Counted from the stretch's first letter, positions 47,823 through 59,482 are shown. The stretch is DNA of 64,000 bases from Ischnura elegans (GCF_921293095.1 NC_060247.1:112115111-112179110), one strand, 5' to 3'. Program-made: numbers and translations. Notes: generated by a model not told the origin, from the letters alone.

Positions 47823-47932
47823 TCACTTTTCGTTTAATCGTGAAAAATAGATACCGTCATTTCAAAATCTAAGAGCGTAAAATGTGTTCTTTAGGAGTAA
47901 TAATCTTTCAATTAGGCAATAAAATAATAAAA
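47823..47932 (-). repeat. Fragment of the TA-flanked MITE family
   Basis: About 110 bp matches the end region of MITE copies 1-3 (TTAATCGTGAAAAATAGATA, GTAATAATCTTTCAATTAGG). The remaining part and the second terminus are missing. Confidence 0.65.
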
Positions 47933-48259
47933 GTTATTATTTCGTACAAAGCCCAGAGTTTTCGGAACAATATTCTTTGATTTACAAATAAAAATGCATT
48001 CATTGAAATATTAGGGAAATTGTTATTACTTTAACGTGTTAGCGAATTGAGTTTCCTGCAGTTCATTCAAAACTTAACCTCCAATCATTCAATATTTAAT
48101 TACCCTATTTTCCTAATTCCCACTGCTGCTATTCGACTTATTCTTGAAGTTAGAGTTAAGTACGTAACTTTCAGCGTATTTCCTTGAATTGATATTAATT
48201 ATTATCGGGTAATGTAATATTATAGTTTTATTTATTTTTTATAGTACGGATACCACCTG

Positions 48260-50612
48260 CGTAGGATAGATTTAGGGCAATTTGAATTAATAGCGTGAAA
48301 TAATATTCCGCCTGGCAATTACCTCATCTTTGGTGAACGTCATTATGCTTTCCTTGTTGGAGGCTAGGCCAGCCAAGTAGGTCACCGAGAAGCTCATCAT
48401 CAAGGTCCCCAGGGATACCGACAGGGCTGCCATAATCTGTAAGAAGAAAGGCATTTCGAAATGAGAAATTATGTTCGCTGAAAAAAATACTGAACTTAAT
48501 CATAATTTATAAACCTACCACCCTATCGCAGGCCATTTCATCAAAAATGTTTATTTTCAGATATGATGACAAGGAAAACTTGTGGGACTATCATAAACCA
48601 AGGGATTTATATTCTCAACGCTGCGTCTTTCTTTGCAGCCCAAAATTTTCCCATGATTAGTCACAGTTATCCTAAGAGTCGCATATTGTGTAAAAAAGGC
48701 GAAAGAACTTTAATCCTCATTATAAGGGAAAAACTTAAAATAAATTTTAAAAATTATTGAATTTAATAAGTTAGTTTCACATTTTTTGAAACCAATTGAG
48801 CCGCTTTTCTTCATACGGATGAATTGAAATTATGATTCCCCCTAATCTTCGTAAAACTGCGTGGCTGCTTGTGGTTCAGGCAAAGAAAATTCATGAAGTT
48901 GAGGAGAAAAATAAAGGTAATGCTGTTGATAAAAAATGGTTCATCTTTCGAGACGTAATCGCTGGAGTGTGAGTTGAATTTACACGTTCTTCTGACTCAT
49001 TTGACTGTGTCTTCGTGTCATCGCAAGGCCGGTTCTTGTGCAGAACCAGAAACTGTGTTCTATGGCCGCGATCTCTGATATGATCTCATTTTCAATTTCG
49101 AGGTGCCGCTTAACTTTGTGATATATGTAAGGTCGCCGGCGAGTGGGCGTCCTATTGCGCCTTTGGGAAGTACCCTCGCGCTCGCGAGCCAAGGTGCATT
49201 TGGTGTCATTACTTCAAGCGGTGCTCGAAGGTTGCGTAATAAAGTGTTCTGAGCCTCAAAAAAATTCTATCAGTTAAATTAAAGACCGGCTCAAAACCGT
49301 TTTATGTCCTCCAGTGAGAGATGAATACGTATTAGTGGAAAGAAAGTTTAGTCCATCCCGGATGGCATCCATGTACGCTGTGTTTTCACTCACTTTACGT
49401 TTAAATGGGTATACGGAAGTCGCCACTTGGGTTGCTGTCAGTTATAGTTTTCCAAATTACACGAAGAAATGAGCTTTAATTAGGGATGTCGACCGAAATT
49501 GATATTCACGATGTTGTGATTTATTGAGTACATATCTTTTCAATGCAGTTACGAATGTAGAGAACAAATGAGTCGCTGTGCACTCATCGCTACCCTGATA
49601 ACATCTTAGAGAACAGATTAAAATGCTCCTTAAGTGGCAACATAAAATGAAGCTTCTACGGCACTACATTCAGTCAGCTTGGCTGTTTCGTTCCGTGTTT
49701 TATTTCCCTTTCGGTCGTTTCGGCCTCGTGGTATTGTTACGTCCGGAACAGAGTTACCCGGTCCGGTTTGCATAACTCTCGACCAGTATTTCGTGAGATT
49801 TGCATTTCGGAGCCATGCAGTATCAAGATTTGCCCTTCAGAGCTTTGGGGGTTGCTCAAGTCGCCGGGATCGACGCATGGGGGTGCCAAGTCTTTGAGAG
49901 GAAAGTGTGTCCACCTCAAACTCTCGGTCGTTTTTAATTCCACCGGGTGCTGCTGATTGAAGCGAGGCCGACCCTTGAACCATTCATTCGCAGGAGTTGC
50001 ATCGACTACTAAACCCCTGCGGTTGGATTGCCAGATGACAGAAAGAGAGATAGATATTGTGTTCATCACCATGAGTGTCTATTGAGGGGGCGACGAGGTC
50101 TTCGTTCGCATTGTGTTGCGAATAAGTGTAATGGTCACTTCCGTGTCCGAGCAAAATTCCCGAACCGAACAAGTTTAGTTATTACCCTTTGATGAATCTT
50201 CCATTATTTCCCCGTCCAAAATTTCACTATCCGATCATCAGGCAAGCATATAAATATTTTTAAGAGTAAGATCGCAAGTTTTTATATCACTAGTGTATCT
50301 GAAATTTTGAAGTTATCTACTGAAGCCAATTGCAATAAGGAACTAATATCTCCGGCATTCCAGATTCATTTTCGTTCTCGATGATGGTTGCCTGGCCAAC
50401 CGAAAAATCTATTTCTTTAGATAATAATTCCCTTATTAATCGGCTTTAAGAAATACACTTCCGAATTTCATTTCAGCTAATGTTGATGTTTTCTGACATT
50501 TTTTCCAGTCATGCAGAGACTATAAAATAATGTCGTAATTTGTTAGCCTCATTTCCAGTTAGTGCTTGAGATTGATCGGTAATTTTCTGCAGGACACATG
50601 GTGTGCTTTCGA
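48260..50612. repeat. Segmental duplication, unit a
   Basis: This holds the exon at 48323-48436 plus upstream intron sequence and matches 51495-53636 (unit b). The part at about 49610-50612 is nearly identical to 52620-53620. The rest is clearly more diverged, and about 200 bp (49235-49430) is missing from unit b. ORFs at 49679-49897 and 49737-50072 recur in unit b only through this identity. Confidence 0.85.
48323..48436 (-). CDS. Sugar-porter-like exon 2a (TM1)
   Basis: On the minus strand TTTCTTCTTACAG precedes and GTAATTGCC follows. It has 38 codons in phase 0 at both ends: IMAALSVSLGTLMMSFSVTY, then LAGLASNKESIMTFTKDE. The pattern (small residues, then AALSVSLGxLxxxFSxxYxxxL, then a polar loop ending in KDE/KEE) is that of the first helix of trehalose-transporter-like sugar porters. 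Versions b and c differ in sequence but keep the borders and the phase. Any of the three can be spliced in frame to the exon at 35302-35425. Confidence 0.68.
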
Positions 50613-51084
50613 AGACTATGAATAATGTGTCATTTGACTCGAATTCTCTGTTCCCATCGGAGCACTAGTGTCGACGTTAAACTGGTCAACTTTGCGCTCT
50701 CCCGTCTTTTCTTGATGTCGTCCCACTTGCGAATTTCAGCCAATTTGCTCAAATTCTCTGTTTCTAGCGCTCCCATCCTAATTAAATGTCTTCAGTTGCA
50801 GCGTCGCCGGCTGCTTCTGAACGCGAGTCGCGACGATTTTTAACTCGGATTCCCCACTCTCTGTGCCCCCGCTTCGTCCGTTCCATTCGTTCGTGAGAAG
50901 GATTTCACTCGTCCTTGATAAGGCGACATCTCGAATACTTAAAATGGCCGTGACACCGTAATCGCGGTGACAATGGCCGAGAAAATGAGGAGAGATGGGG
51001 TATGCCCTCTTACTTTGCTGCAAGTGCCGGTTTTCAAACAAACAATCAATGAATTTTGGCTTCCGGGCGTTCCTCCGCGATTAG
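50613..51084. other. Spacer between duplication units, no feature
   Basis: Sequence that differs between units a and b. No gene was recognised. Confidence 0.35.
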
Positions 51085-51490
51085 ATGTCCATAAGTGACG
51101 ACAGTTTCTCAAGCCATCCTGCTGGCGTCTTCAGGTCAGAAGTAGCGATGCATAAAATTTGGCCGTCATATATATATATTACCTATGGGATGAGAGACCG
51201 ATTTGATCGGTTGGAATTCAGGTGGGCTCTGATTGGTCTTTGGAAGACCCTTTTTCAAGTGATGGCTAATGTGTAGCCGTCTTCTCTGTTGCAGTTCTCA
51301 GGGTGCTTAGCTATCTCTATAGCTTCTCGTATTAGCCTAGGATAGTAAAGGCTTTCATTACACAAGACTTTAGGCTTATCGAAATCCACAGTGTGGCCAG
51401 ATTCCGACCACACGTCTCCGAGACGGCGGAAAGGCGTAACTGTTTCTTCTCCGTGGCACGTTCATGTTCCTTTATCCTGGTTCCGTAGGA
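51085..51490 (-). pseudogene. Penelope-like element, GIY-YIG endonuclease end
   Basis: Minus-strand reading gives GTRIKEHERATEKKQLRLSA, then in a neighbouring frame WSESGHTVDFDKPKVLCNES, YYPRLIREAIEIAKHPENCN and REDGYTLA. The pattern of H..H..DF...KVL..E, a REAIEI helix and NRxDGY.L is that of the C-terminal GIY-YIG endonuclease of Penelope-like retroelements. After it the complement of 51090-51125 reads CTGAAGACGCCAGCAGGATG, a typical 3' end. Its upstream part stops at 51490 against the exon-bearing duplication unit. The same junction is present at 57183-57241, so the fragment was duplicated with the unit. Confidence 0.75.
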
Positions 51491-51494
51491 TACA

Positions 51495-53636
51495 TTTAGA
51501 GCAGTTTGAATTAATTGCGTTAAATAATATTCCGCCCGGCACTTACCTCTTCTTTTGTCATTTTGAGTCTCCCCTCCGATTTGCTGGCTAGGAAACACCA
51601 CAAAGAGGACGGTACGACGACCAAAAGCAATAGGCACAGGACAGTGACCGAGAGTCCTATCACCTGTAAGAAAGAAGGTATTTCGAGGTGAGAAATTATG
51701 TTCGTTGAAAAAATACTGAACTTAATCATAATTTATCAACCTACCACCCTCTCGTAGGCCATTTCATCATAAAGGTTTATTTTCAGATTTGATGACAAGG
51801 AAAACGTGTGGGACTATCAAAATCCAAAGGATTTATATTCCCATCGCTGCGTTTTTTTGCAGCCCAAAATTTTCCCATGATTAGTCACAGTTATCCTAAG
51901 AGTCGCATATTGTGTAAAAAAGCGGAAGAACTTTACTCCTCATTATTAGGGAGAAACTTAAAATAAATTTTAAAAATTATTGAATTTAATAAGTTAGTTT
52001 CACATTTTTTGAAACCAATTGAGCTGCTTTCCTTCATACGGATGAATTGAAATTATGATTCCCCCTTATCTTCATAAAACTGCGTGGCTGCTTGTGGTTC
52101 AGGCAGAGAAAATTCATGAAGTTGAGGAGAAAAATGAAGGTAATGCTGTTGATGAAAAATAGTTCATCTTTTCGAGACGTAATCACTGGAGCGTGAGTTG
52201 AATTTACACGTTCTTTTGACTCATTTGACTGTGACTTCGTGTCATCGCAAGGCCGGTTCTTGTGCAGAACCAGAAACTGTGTTCTATGGCCGCGATCTCT
52301 GATATGATCTCATTTTCAATTTCGAGGTGCCGCTTAACTTTGTGATATATTTAAGGTCGCCGGAGAGTGGGCGTCCTGTTGCGCCTTTGGAAAGTACCCT
52401 CGCGCTCGCCAACCAAGGTGCATTTGGCGTCGTTACTGACTTGGGTTGCTGACAGTTATAGTGATCCGAATTACACGAAGAAATGAGCTTTAATTAGGGA
52501 TGTCGACCGAAATTGATAATAACAATGATGTGATCTATTAAGTATACAGCTTTTCAATGCAGTTACGAATGTAGAGAACAAATGAATCGCTTTGCACTCA
52601 TCGATACCTTGATAACATCTTAGAGAACAGATTAAAATGCTCCTTAAGTGGCAACATAAAATGAAGCTTCTACGGCACTACATTCAGTCAGCTTGGCTGT
52701 TTCGTTCCGTGTTTTATTTCCCTTTCGGTCGTTTCGGCCTCGTGGTATTGTTACGTCCGGAACAGAGTTACCCGGTCCGGTTTGCATAACTCTCGACCAG
52801 TATTTCGTGAGATTTGCATTTCGGAGCCATGCAGTATCAAGATTTGCCCTTCAGAGCTTTGGGGGTTGCTCAAGTCGCCGGGATCGACGCATGGGGGTGC
52901 CAAGTCTTTGAGAGGAAAGTGTGTCCACCTCAAACTCTCGGTCGTTTTTAATTCCACCGGGTGCTGCTGATTGAAGCGAGGCCGACCCTTGAACCATTCA
53001 TTCGCAGGAGTTGCATCGACTACTAAACCCCTGCGGTTGGATTGCCAGATGACAGAAAGAGAGATAGATATTGTGTTCATCACCATGAGTGTCTATTGAG
53101 GGGGCGACGAGGTCTTCGTTCGCATTGTGTTGCGAATAAGTGTAATGGTCACTTCCGTGTCCGAGCAAAATTCCCGAACCGAACAAGTTTAGTTATTACC
53201 CTTTGATGAATCTTCCATTATTTCCCCGTCCAAAATTTCACTATCCGATCATCAGGCAAGCATATAAATATTTTTAAGAGTAAGATCGCAAGTTTTTATA
53301 TCACTAGTGTATCTGAAATTTTGAAGTTATCTACTGAAGCCAATTGCAATAAGGAACTAATATCTCCGGCATTCCAGATTCATTTTCGTTCTCGATGATG
53401 GTTGCCTGGCCAACCGAAAAATCTATTTCTTTAGATAATAATTCCCTTATTAATCGGCTTTAAGAAATACACTTCCGAATTTCATTTCAGCTAATTTTGA
53501 TGTTTTCTGACATTTTTTCCAGTCATGCAGAGACTATAAAATAATGTCGTAATTTGTTAGCCTCATTTCCAGTTAGTGCTTGAGATAGATCGGTAATTTT
53601 CTGCAGGACACATGGTGTGCTTTCGAAGATACAATA
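51495..53636. repeat. Segmental duplication, unit b
   Basis: Second copy of the exon-bearing unit. It starts beside the Penelope-like remnant and ends against the DNA transposon at 53648. Its distal part (52620-53620) is almost identical to unit a. Confidence 0.85.
51547..51663 (-). CDS. Sugar-porter-like exon 2b (TM1)
   Basis: On the minus strand CTTTCTTACAG precedes and GTAAGTGCC follows. It has 39 codons in phase 0: VIGLSVTVLCLLLLVVVPSS, then LWCFLASKSEGRLKMTKEE. It is the most diverged of the three versions: the conserved AALSVSLG has become IGLSVTVL and the helix is very hydrophobic. Borders, phase and the terminal KEE are kept. Flanking intron DNA is homologous to that of exons 2a and 2c. 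Confidence 0.65.
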
Positions 53637-53647
53637 AGAGGAAACAA

Positions 53648-54367
53648 TAGGGTGGGCCGAAAAAAGGTTTTTTTTCCTGATTAAATTTTCCCTGTGCGGG
53701 AAAGTTGCGAAATGATATAAGGATCTCGCACACAAAATTTTTTTCAAATCGGATAATATTAACCACTGCCCCCCGAGCTCTAAAGTTTAAAATTTTGCGA
53801 AAAATCAGGCTGATTTCAGAATCAAACGGCTATGAAGACGAATTTTATGAAAATATGGGATAATGGATAATTACAAAAAGTGGATATATGTTTATAGTTT
53901 ATTAAAATGAAATTTGAAGCTTTTTTTACAAAATCTATGGTTAAAAATATGTCTACGAATTAACAACAAAATTAGAGTATAGACCACCCGCACAACACAA
54001 CTCATTTTTGTCTACATTTCTAAAACTCTATTTGGGGGCTAAATTGCAGGTAAAATAATATTTATTTCGATTGAATTTCATTTCTTATCAAATGAGCCAT
54101 CATATGGTAGTAAATAATCCCACAAAAAGTAATAATAAGGTAAATTATTTGAAATTAACATCAATCATAATGACGAGTAACGTACCTGTGGAGCTATTTT
54201 CAACAAGAAATTCAGCCAAGGCTGAGAAAAAACAGAACCTGAACACCAAGCATTTCACTAAGTAGCTCTCTGCTAGTTTCGTAAAGAAACTACCCAGAAC
54301 TCACCACGAGGAAGAGGCTACCATCGAGTTCCACCCGTGTCCCCCCCCCAGCCAACCTTCCAAAGGA
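53648..54367 (+). repeat. Left long inverted repeat of the 3.5 kb transposon
   Basis: This pairs with 56459-57177. A 64-codon frame here (54071-54265) recurs in the right arm on the other strand and is a product of the repeat. Confidence 0.9.
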
Positions 54368-55116
54368 TTACAGGAGGATTGACGCAATGGTTAGAACAGA
54401 GGGAAAGCGTACCAGGTGTGGAGTGAAGTGCGTGATATTGTTGCACCCGAAAATTTCATGGGTTATGATTTTCCCACTTATGAAGAGATGATGAAAATGT
54501 TTTTGTACTTTCGGTACATTGAAGGAGAAAGTTAAGATACTATTATTTTTCTGTCGGGAATCGCGGAGATAGTGGCTCATGCCATTGAAGGCATTTGGCA
54601 TAGATCCTCTATCCCAGCTGTTGGATATAGGCAAATTGTTTGACAAATTATTCAATATCATGGAAATAATCGTAATATTCTTCGATCTGTCAACAAGAAT
54701 ACTTTCATTGATCTAAAGCAAGACTTTCTTCGTCACGCACGTCAGCTTTTTGATGTTGCGGCATGTAAATTGCTTTAGTGAGACTGATTCTGTTTGTGAT
54801 ATTCTTTTGAAAATGCCTTGTTTAGAATGGGAATTCCCTAAGGACAGAGAATTGGCTGGAAAATGAAGATAGGCGCCATCGATGTGCAGGAGATTAAAAA
54901 TAGGAAGACGAGGCTTTGCAGGTTAGAAGGAACAAAGGAACACTCGTACGTTCCACCGTATTTTGTCATAACACTTCTGTTCGGAAGACTCAGGTGATGA
55001 AATGACATTGAACAGAGAGTTATATGATGCAAGTGAACGAGAGGATTTCCTGGAAAAAGGTTAGTGTAAGTAATTTAAAATTGCCAAGATTTGCATCATT
55101 CTATGAATAATTCTGC

Positions 55117-56401
55117 ATGTCAAACCATACCTCTTCAGCACTTGCATCTGCGCACCTAATAGATATCGGGTTGGTTACTCAAGGAGTCAATGTACTTTTT
55201 ATTGACAAGAACATAGTTAGAAGGGAAAGAGAAAGATTGCGCACGTCTCTTCGGAGGAATGTGGGAACTGTTAAGCTGCAAGCTCTTTACTTCGACGAGA
55301 GGAAAGGCTCTGCTTTGGTTTATAGTCGATCAAAGTAAAAAACAATAGGTGAGGAGCATGTAACTCTCGTTCAAAAGCCCGGTTCACGCTACTTATGGCA
55401 TGTCACCCCATGTGTCAGCAAAGCTATTGGCCTCTAAGATTCCATAACGAATTTTCTAGGGGAGGAAATGATCATTATCGATGGACTCCAAGCAATTGTG
55501 TGCGATGGAACTGAGGTTAACACCGGAAGCCATGCTGGAGTAATCAGGAGAATGGAAATGGCCCTAAGAAGACCTTTGCATTGGTTTGTTTGCCTGCTTC
55601 ATTGCAATGAACTATCGTTCAGAACCGTCAAAAGAACTGATGACCCTGGCAAAATTTGTTATCGAAGTTTACGCTCCAATGCGGTTTTCAATAAAATTGA
55701 GACAATATTGAACAGAAGTCCCGAAGTATATTATGAACATGATTCTTCTTATGAAATATATAGATAGAGACATCAAATTACGCCGCTACTCTATGATTCA
55801 GGGAAATGTAATTTTGCTCACCCAGAGAATATTCCGCTTGCAATGTTAGCCGATGAATGCACACAAATTCGTGCAATGGCCATCACAAATACATTGAAAT
55901 CGAGAGAAACTCAGCAGGAGGAATAGAGGAAATTCGAATTTTCCAAAGCTAACCTTCGATGGAGTGAAGAGTTCTCGGGATCGCCACCGGGTCAGGGACT
56001 CCATATCTGCCGACGTTTCGATGTCCGACTCGGTCATCGAAACGTCGGCAGATATGGAGTTCCTGACCCGGTGGCGATCGCGAGAACTCTTCACTCAGTC
56101 CATTCACCGGGAAATTACAAATCTACAAATTTTACATATCTTTCTAAACTTCGATGCTAAAATTTATATCGACTTGGTTGACTGTGAGCCAATTGAGGTA
56201 AATCAACCACCAATAGTAGCTGGGATGACAAACAAAAACTTGGAAGATCTTGTTACGGAAAGATCTGTATTAGAAGTACCTTTTCCCTGTCATAAAAAAG
56301 CAGTTGAAAGGATGGTACAAATGATAATGTTAGCATCCAAATTCATGTGCAGTATAGAACACAGGCATGGATGGGCATTATCGTGCATAAGAGACGGATA
56401 A
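55117..56401 (+). pseudogene. Transposase remnant of the 3.5 kb DNA transposon
   Basis: Readable blocks in order: LIDIGLVTQGVNVLFIDKNI, then LYFDERKGSALVYS (55117-55320); KPGSRYLWHVTP (near 55375, after a stop); GLQAIVCDGTEVNTGSHAGV, RPLHWFVCLLHCNELSFR (55468-55767); and FPCHKKAVERMVQMIMLAS (56270-56330). CDGTxVNTG, RPLxWxVCLLHxNEL and FPCHxxAVER recur, as far as I remember, in an uncharacterised protein family abundant in arthropod genomes, consistent with a transposase. Stops and the palindrome at 55962 break the frame. Confidence 0.6.
55962..56096. repeat. Large palindrome with GAAACGTCGG core
   Basis: Two 62-nt arms (55962-56023 and 56035-56096) pair with about two mismatches around an 11-nt loop (TCCGACTCGGT). 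Each arm contains CATCGAAACGTCGGCAGATA and a GACCCGGTGGCGAT block. The same sequence occurs once, singly, in TIR element copy C. It is inserted in the transposase remnant. Confidence 0.9.
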
Positions 56402-56458
56402 TAATAATAATAGAATAGAATAATATTCTCAGAGTAATTGATGTGCTTTCACAATCGT

Positions 56459-57177
56459 GTCCTTCGGAAGGTTGGCTGGGGGGGACACGGGTGGAACTCG
56501 ATGGTAGCCTCTTCCTCGTGGTGAGTTCTGGGTAGTTTCTTTACGAAACTAGCAGAGAGCTACTTAGTGAAATTCTTGGTGTTCAGATTCTGTTTTTTCT
56601 CAGCCTTGGCTGAATTTCTTGTTGAAAATAGCTCCACAGGTACGTTACTCGTCATTATGATTGATGTTAATTTCAAATAATTTACCTTATTATTACTTTT
56701 TGTGGGATTATTTACTACCATATGATGGCTCATTTGATAAGAAATGAAATTCAATCGAAATAAATATTATTTTACCTGCAATTTAGCCCCCAAATAGAGT
56801 TTTAGAAATGTAGACAAAAATGAGTTGTGTTGTGCGGGTGGTCTATACTCTAATTTTGTTGTTAATTCGTAGACATATTTTTAACCATAGATTTTGTAAA
56901 AAAAGCTTCAAATTTCATTTTAATAAACTATAAACATATATCCACTTTTTGTAATTATCCATTATCCCATATTTTCATAAAATTCGTCTTCATAGCCGTT
57001 TGATTCTGAAATCAGCCTGATTTTTCGCAAAATTTTAAACTTTAGAGCTCGGGGGGCAGTGGTTAATATTATCCGATTTGAAAAAAATTTTGTGTGCGAG
57101 ATCCTTATATCATTTCGCAACTTTCCTGCATAGGGCAAATTTAATCAGGAAGAAAAACCTTTTTTCGGCCCACTATA
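56459..57177 (-). repeat. Right long inverted repeat of the 3.5 kb transposon
   Basis: Inverted complement of 53648-54367. The tip lacks two G residues present at the left tip. Confidence 0.9.
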
Positions 57178-57182
57178 ATGAA

Positions 57183-57965
57183 CAAGGCATAACTGTTTCT
57201 TCTCCGTGGCACGTTCATGTTCCTTTATCTTGGTTCCGTAGGATATATTTAGGGCAGTTTGAATTAATAGCGTTAAATATAATTCCGCCTGGCACTTACC
57301 TCTTTGATGACCATCATATTGATTCCCCCCTCCGTATTGTAGGCTAGGACATACGAAATGAAGGACGCCGAGAAGCCCACCAACAAGGTGACCAGGTATA
57401 TGGACAGGGCTGCCATATTCTGTAAGAAGAAAGGCATTTCGAAATGAGAAATTATATTCGTTAAAAAAAATACTGAACTTAATCATAACTTATCAACCTA
57501 CCACCCTCTCTCAGGCTATTTCATCATAAATGTTTATTTTCAGATTTGATGACAAGGAAAACGTGTGGGACTATCATAAACCAAGGGATTTATATTCTCA
57601 ACGCTGCGTATTTTTCAGCCCAAAATTTTCCCGTGATTAGTCCCAGTTATCCTAAGAGTCGCATATTGTGTAAAACAGCGGAAGAACTTTACTCCTCATA
57701 ATTAGGGAGAAACTTAAAATAAATTTTAAAAATTCATGAAGTTGAGGAGACTAATTCTCTCAGGCTGCTGTAATGATGTTGATGAAAAATGGTTCATATT
57801 TTCGAGACGTAATCACTGGAGCGTGAGTTGAATTTACACGTTCTTTTGACTCATTTGACTATGTCTTCGTGTCATCGCAAAGCCGGTTCTTGTGCAGAAC
57901 CAGAAACTGTGTTCTATGGCCGCGATCTCTGATATGATCTCATTTTCAATTTCGAGGTGCCGCTT
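57183..57965. repeat. Segmental duplication, unit c (short)
   Basis: Third unit, homologous to 51436-52350 and 48260-49110. It includes the Penelope-like junction, the exon and upstream intron. Homology stops near 57965. With the 3.5 kb transposon removed, units b and c would be almost adjacent. Confidence 0.8.
57300..57419 (-). CDS. Sugar-porter-like exon 2c (TM1)
   Basis: On the minus strand TTTCTTCTTACAG precedes and GTAAGTGCC follows. It has 40 codons in phase 0: NMAALSIYLVTLLVGFSASF, then ISYVLAYNTEGGINMMVIKE. It keeps the MAALS...L.GFSASF pattern of the first helix best among the three. It is closest to the possible start exon at 62968-63016, to which it is phase-compatible. Confidence 0.68.
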
Positions 57966-59239
57966 AACTTTTTGATATATATACTTTTTGATATAGTAAC
58001 AGCAGTAGATTTATTTCTATTATTATCTTAGTGATAATTTTAGAAATAAATCTACTGAGAACTCGTTGAGAGAGAATCCCGCAGCATACGCAGCCGTTCC
58101 CTATGCAGCAGGAACCACGTAGAGAATAGCCAGAGTTCTGAACAAGCTTAACGTGAAGACCAGGTTTAGTAACCACTGACTCACTCATGTATACTAATTC
58201 CCGACCACTTCCAGAAAAGCTGGAGAGCTGAAATTTGTTGCACAGGTGGGAAAAATTTTGATCGGGAGGAAAATTCCGAAAACTCGAAAAAGTCGATTAG
58301 TTTTCGAGATGCATCGACTTGAATTAACATGGGAGCCTTATGGTACTAAATTTTTTTTTCCTTTTATTGCGTATTAATGAATGTCTGATGAAGATAAAAT
58401 TCCTTTGAGGGTAATTCGATTTTTGGTCGATTTTTTGATGTGGTTATTATTGCGATATTTTTATAAAAAGTATTTTTTATGATTTATTGAAAATTTCCTA
58501 TGCTTTTCTTACGGGCCTATCTTTGGAATTTTTTTTACCATCTTGCAATAATGATAGGACAAATTCCTTGAATTGCGAGATACTAGATTTTTTGCTTGAT
58601 TTTTTGGCTATCTTGGAATATTCATAAGTTGAAAGAATTCAGAGGAATAAACGATTTTCGATTTTTCATTGTTGAGATGACGAATTTTCAAACTCGGATT
58701 TCGGACTTGAGACATGTGCCATATGAAAATTTGGAATCTTCGAGAAAAACAATTTAGGGTGCTCCGCACTCCACTCTTGGTTAATGAATAATAAAATTCC
58801 GAAAAATATCCTGCACATGAAAAATTATTGTCTCCATTATTTTGTGAAGCACACGATCTTGAATAACTTGGCAACCGTTCAAACTAGACGAATGAAATTT
58901 TCAGGGTAATTCTATTATCACAAACGGCAACTTTTGAAATGATAACCATCCCACCCGATCGATTCATGTGTGAGTTATATCGATACCAATCTCCATGGAT
59001 ACGCTTTATTCGCTAATAACCTTTTTGTTATTCAAGGTATGAATACGAAATTCTAATATAATACTTTCGCTAACGTTCTAAATCAGAAAAAAGATAAATC
59101 AAGTGGATCGAATGATTAGACGCGAAGTTATTATCGATCAAAGTGTGTATTCGATAGATGTCTATTTCAGACTTATTTACTTAGTTACGGGGATAAAATT
59201 CTTAATAATTTGCTTAGACAGCAACGTTCTATACGTACT
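57966..59239. other. AT-rich intron; one short hairpin
   Basis: A perfect 15-bp inverted pair AGTAGATTTATTTCT ... AGAAATAAATCTACT lies at 58006-58058. Otherwise no feature was recognised. Confidence 0.4.
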
Positions 59240-59482
59240 TGTAAATTATTTTGATGCGGCTGAGCTTAACTCGCGGCTGAGCTTAAAGCCACCGAGTGCG
59301 TCCACCGGGTTGCGGATGGTGGGTCGACCTTTAGATATAGAGGTTAGCTGCGAGATAAGCGAGTTCTCTCGTCGAATAAGCAGTCGTGGACAAAAAGCGG
59401 CGGTATTCTGAGGGGGTATTGGGCTACCCTTGGGTAAGGTAGACCATTTAAAAGATACCAACACCTGTGAAGATACCGTGAC

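Larger units (their letters stand above)
53648..57177. mobile_element. DNA transposon with 720-bp inverted repeats
   Basis: The arms are 53648-54367 and 56459-57177, starting TAGGGTGGGCCGAAAAAAGG at the left and, in complement, TATAGTGGGCCGAAAAAAGG at the right. The arms are nearly identical apart from small indels at the tips. It is inserted between exon-bearing units b and c. The interior holds a decayed transposase and a later palindrome. The ends resemble those I recall for IS3EU-type elements (TAYAGGGTG...), but no clean 6-bp duplication is visible, so this is tentative. Confidence 0.8.

Noticed and set aside
49679..53086. Identical ORFs of 72 and 111 codons in units a and b
   Set aside because: Identity follows the near-identical duplication tract. 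Overlapping ORFs on both strands are equally preserved, so there is no sign of coding constraint.
54071..56754. 64-codon ORF present twice in inverse orientation
   Set aside because: It lies inside the 720-bp inverted repeats; no recognised motif.
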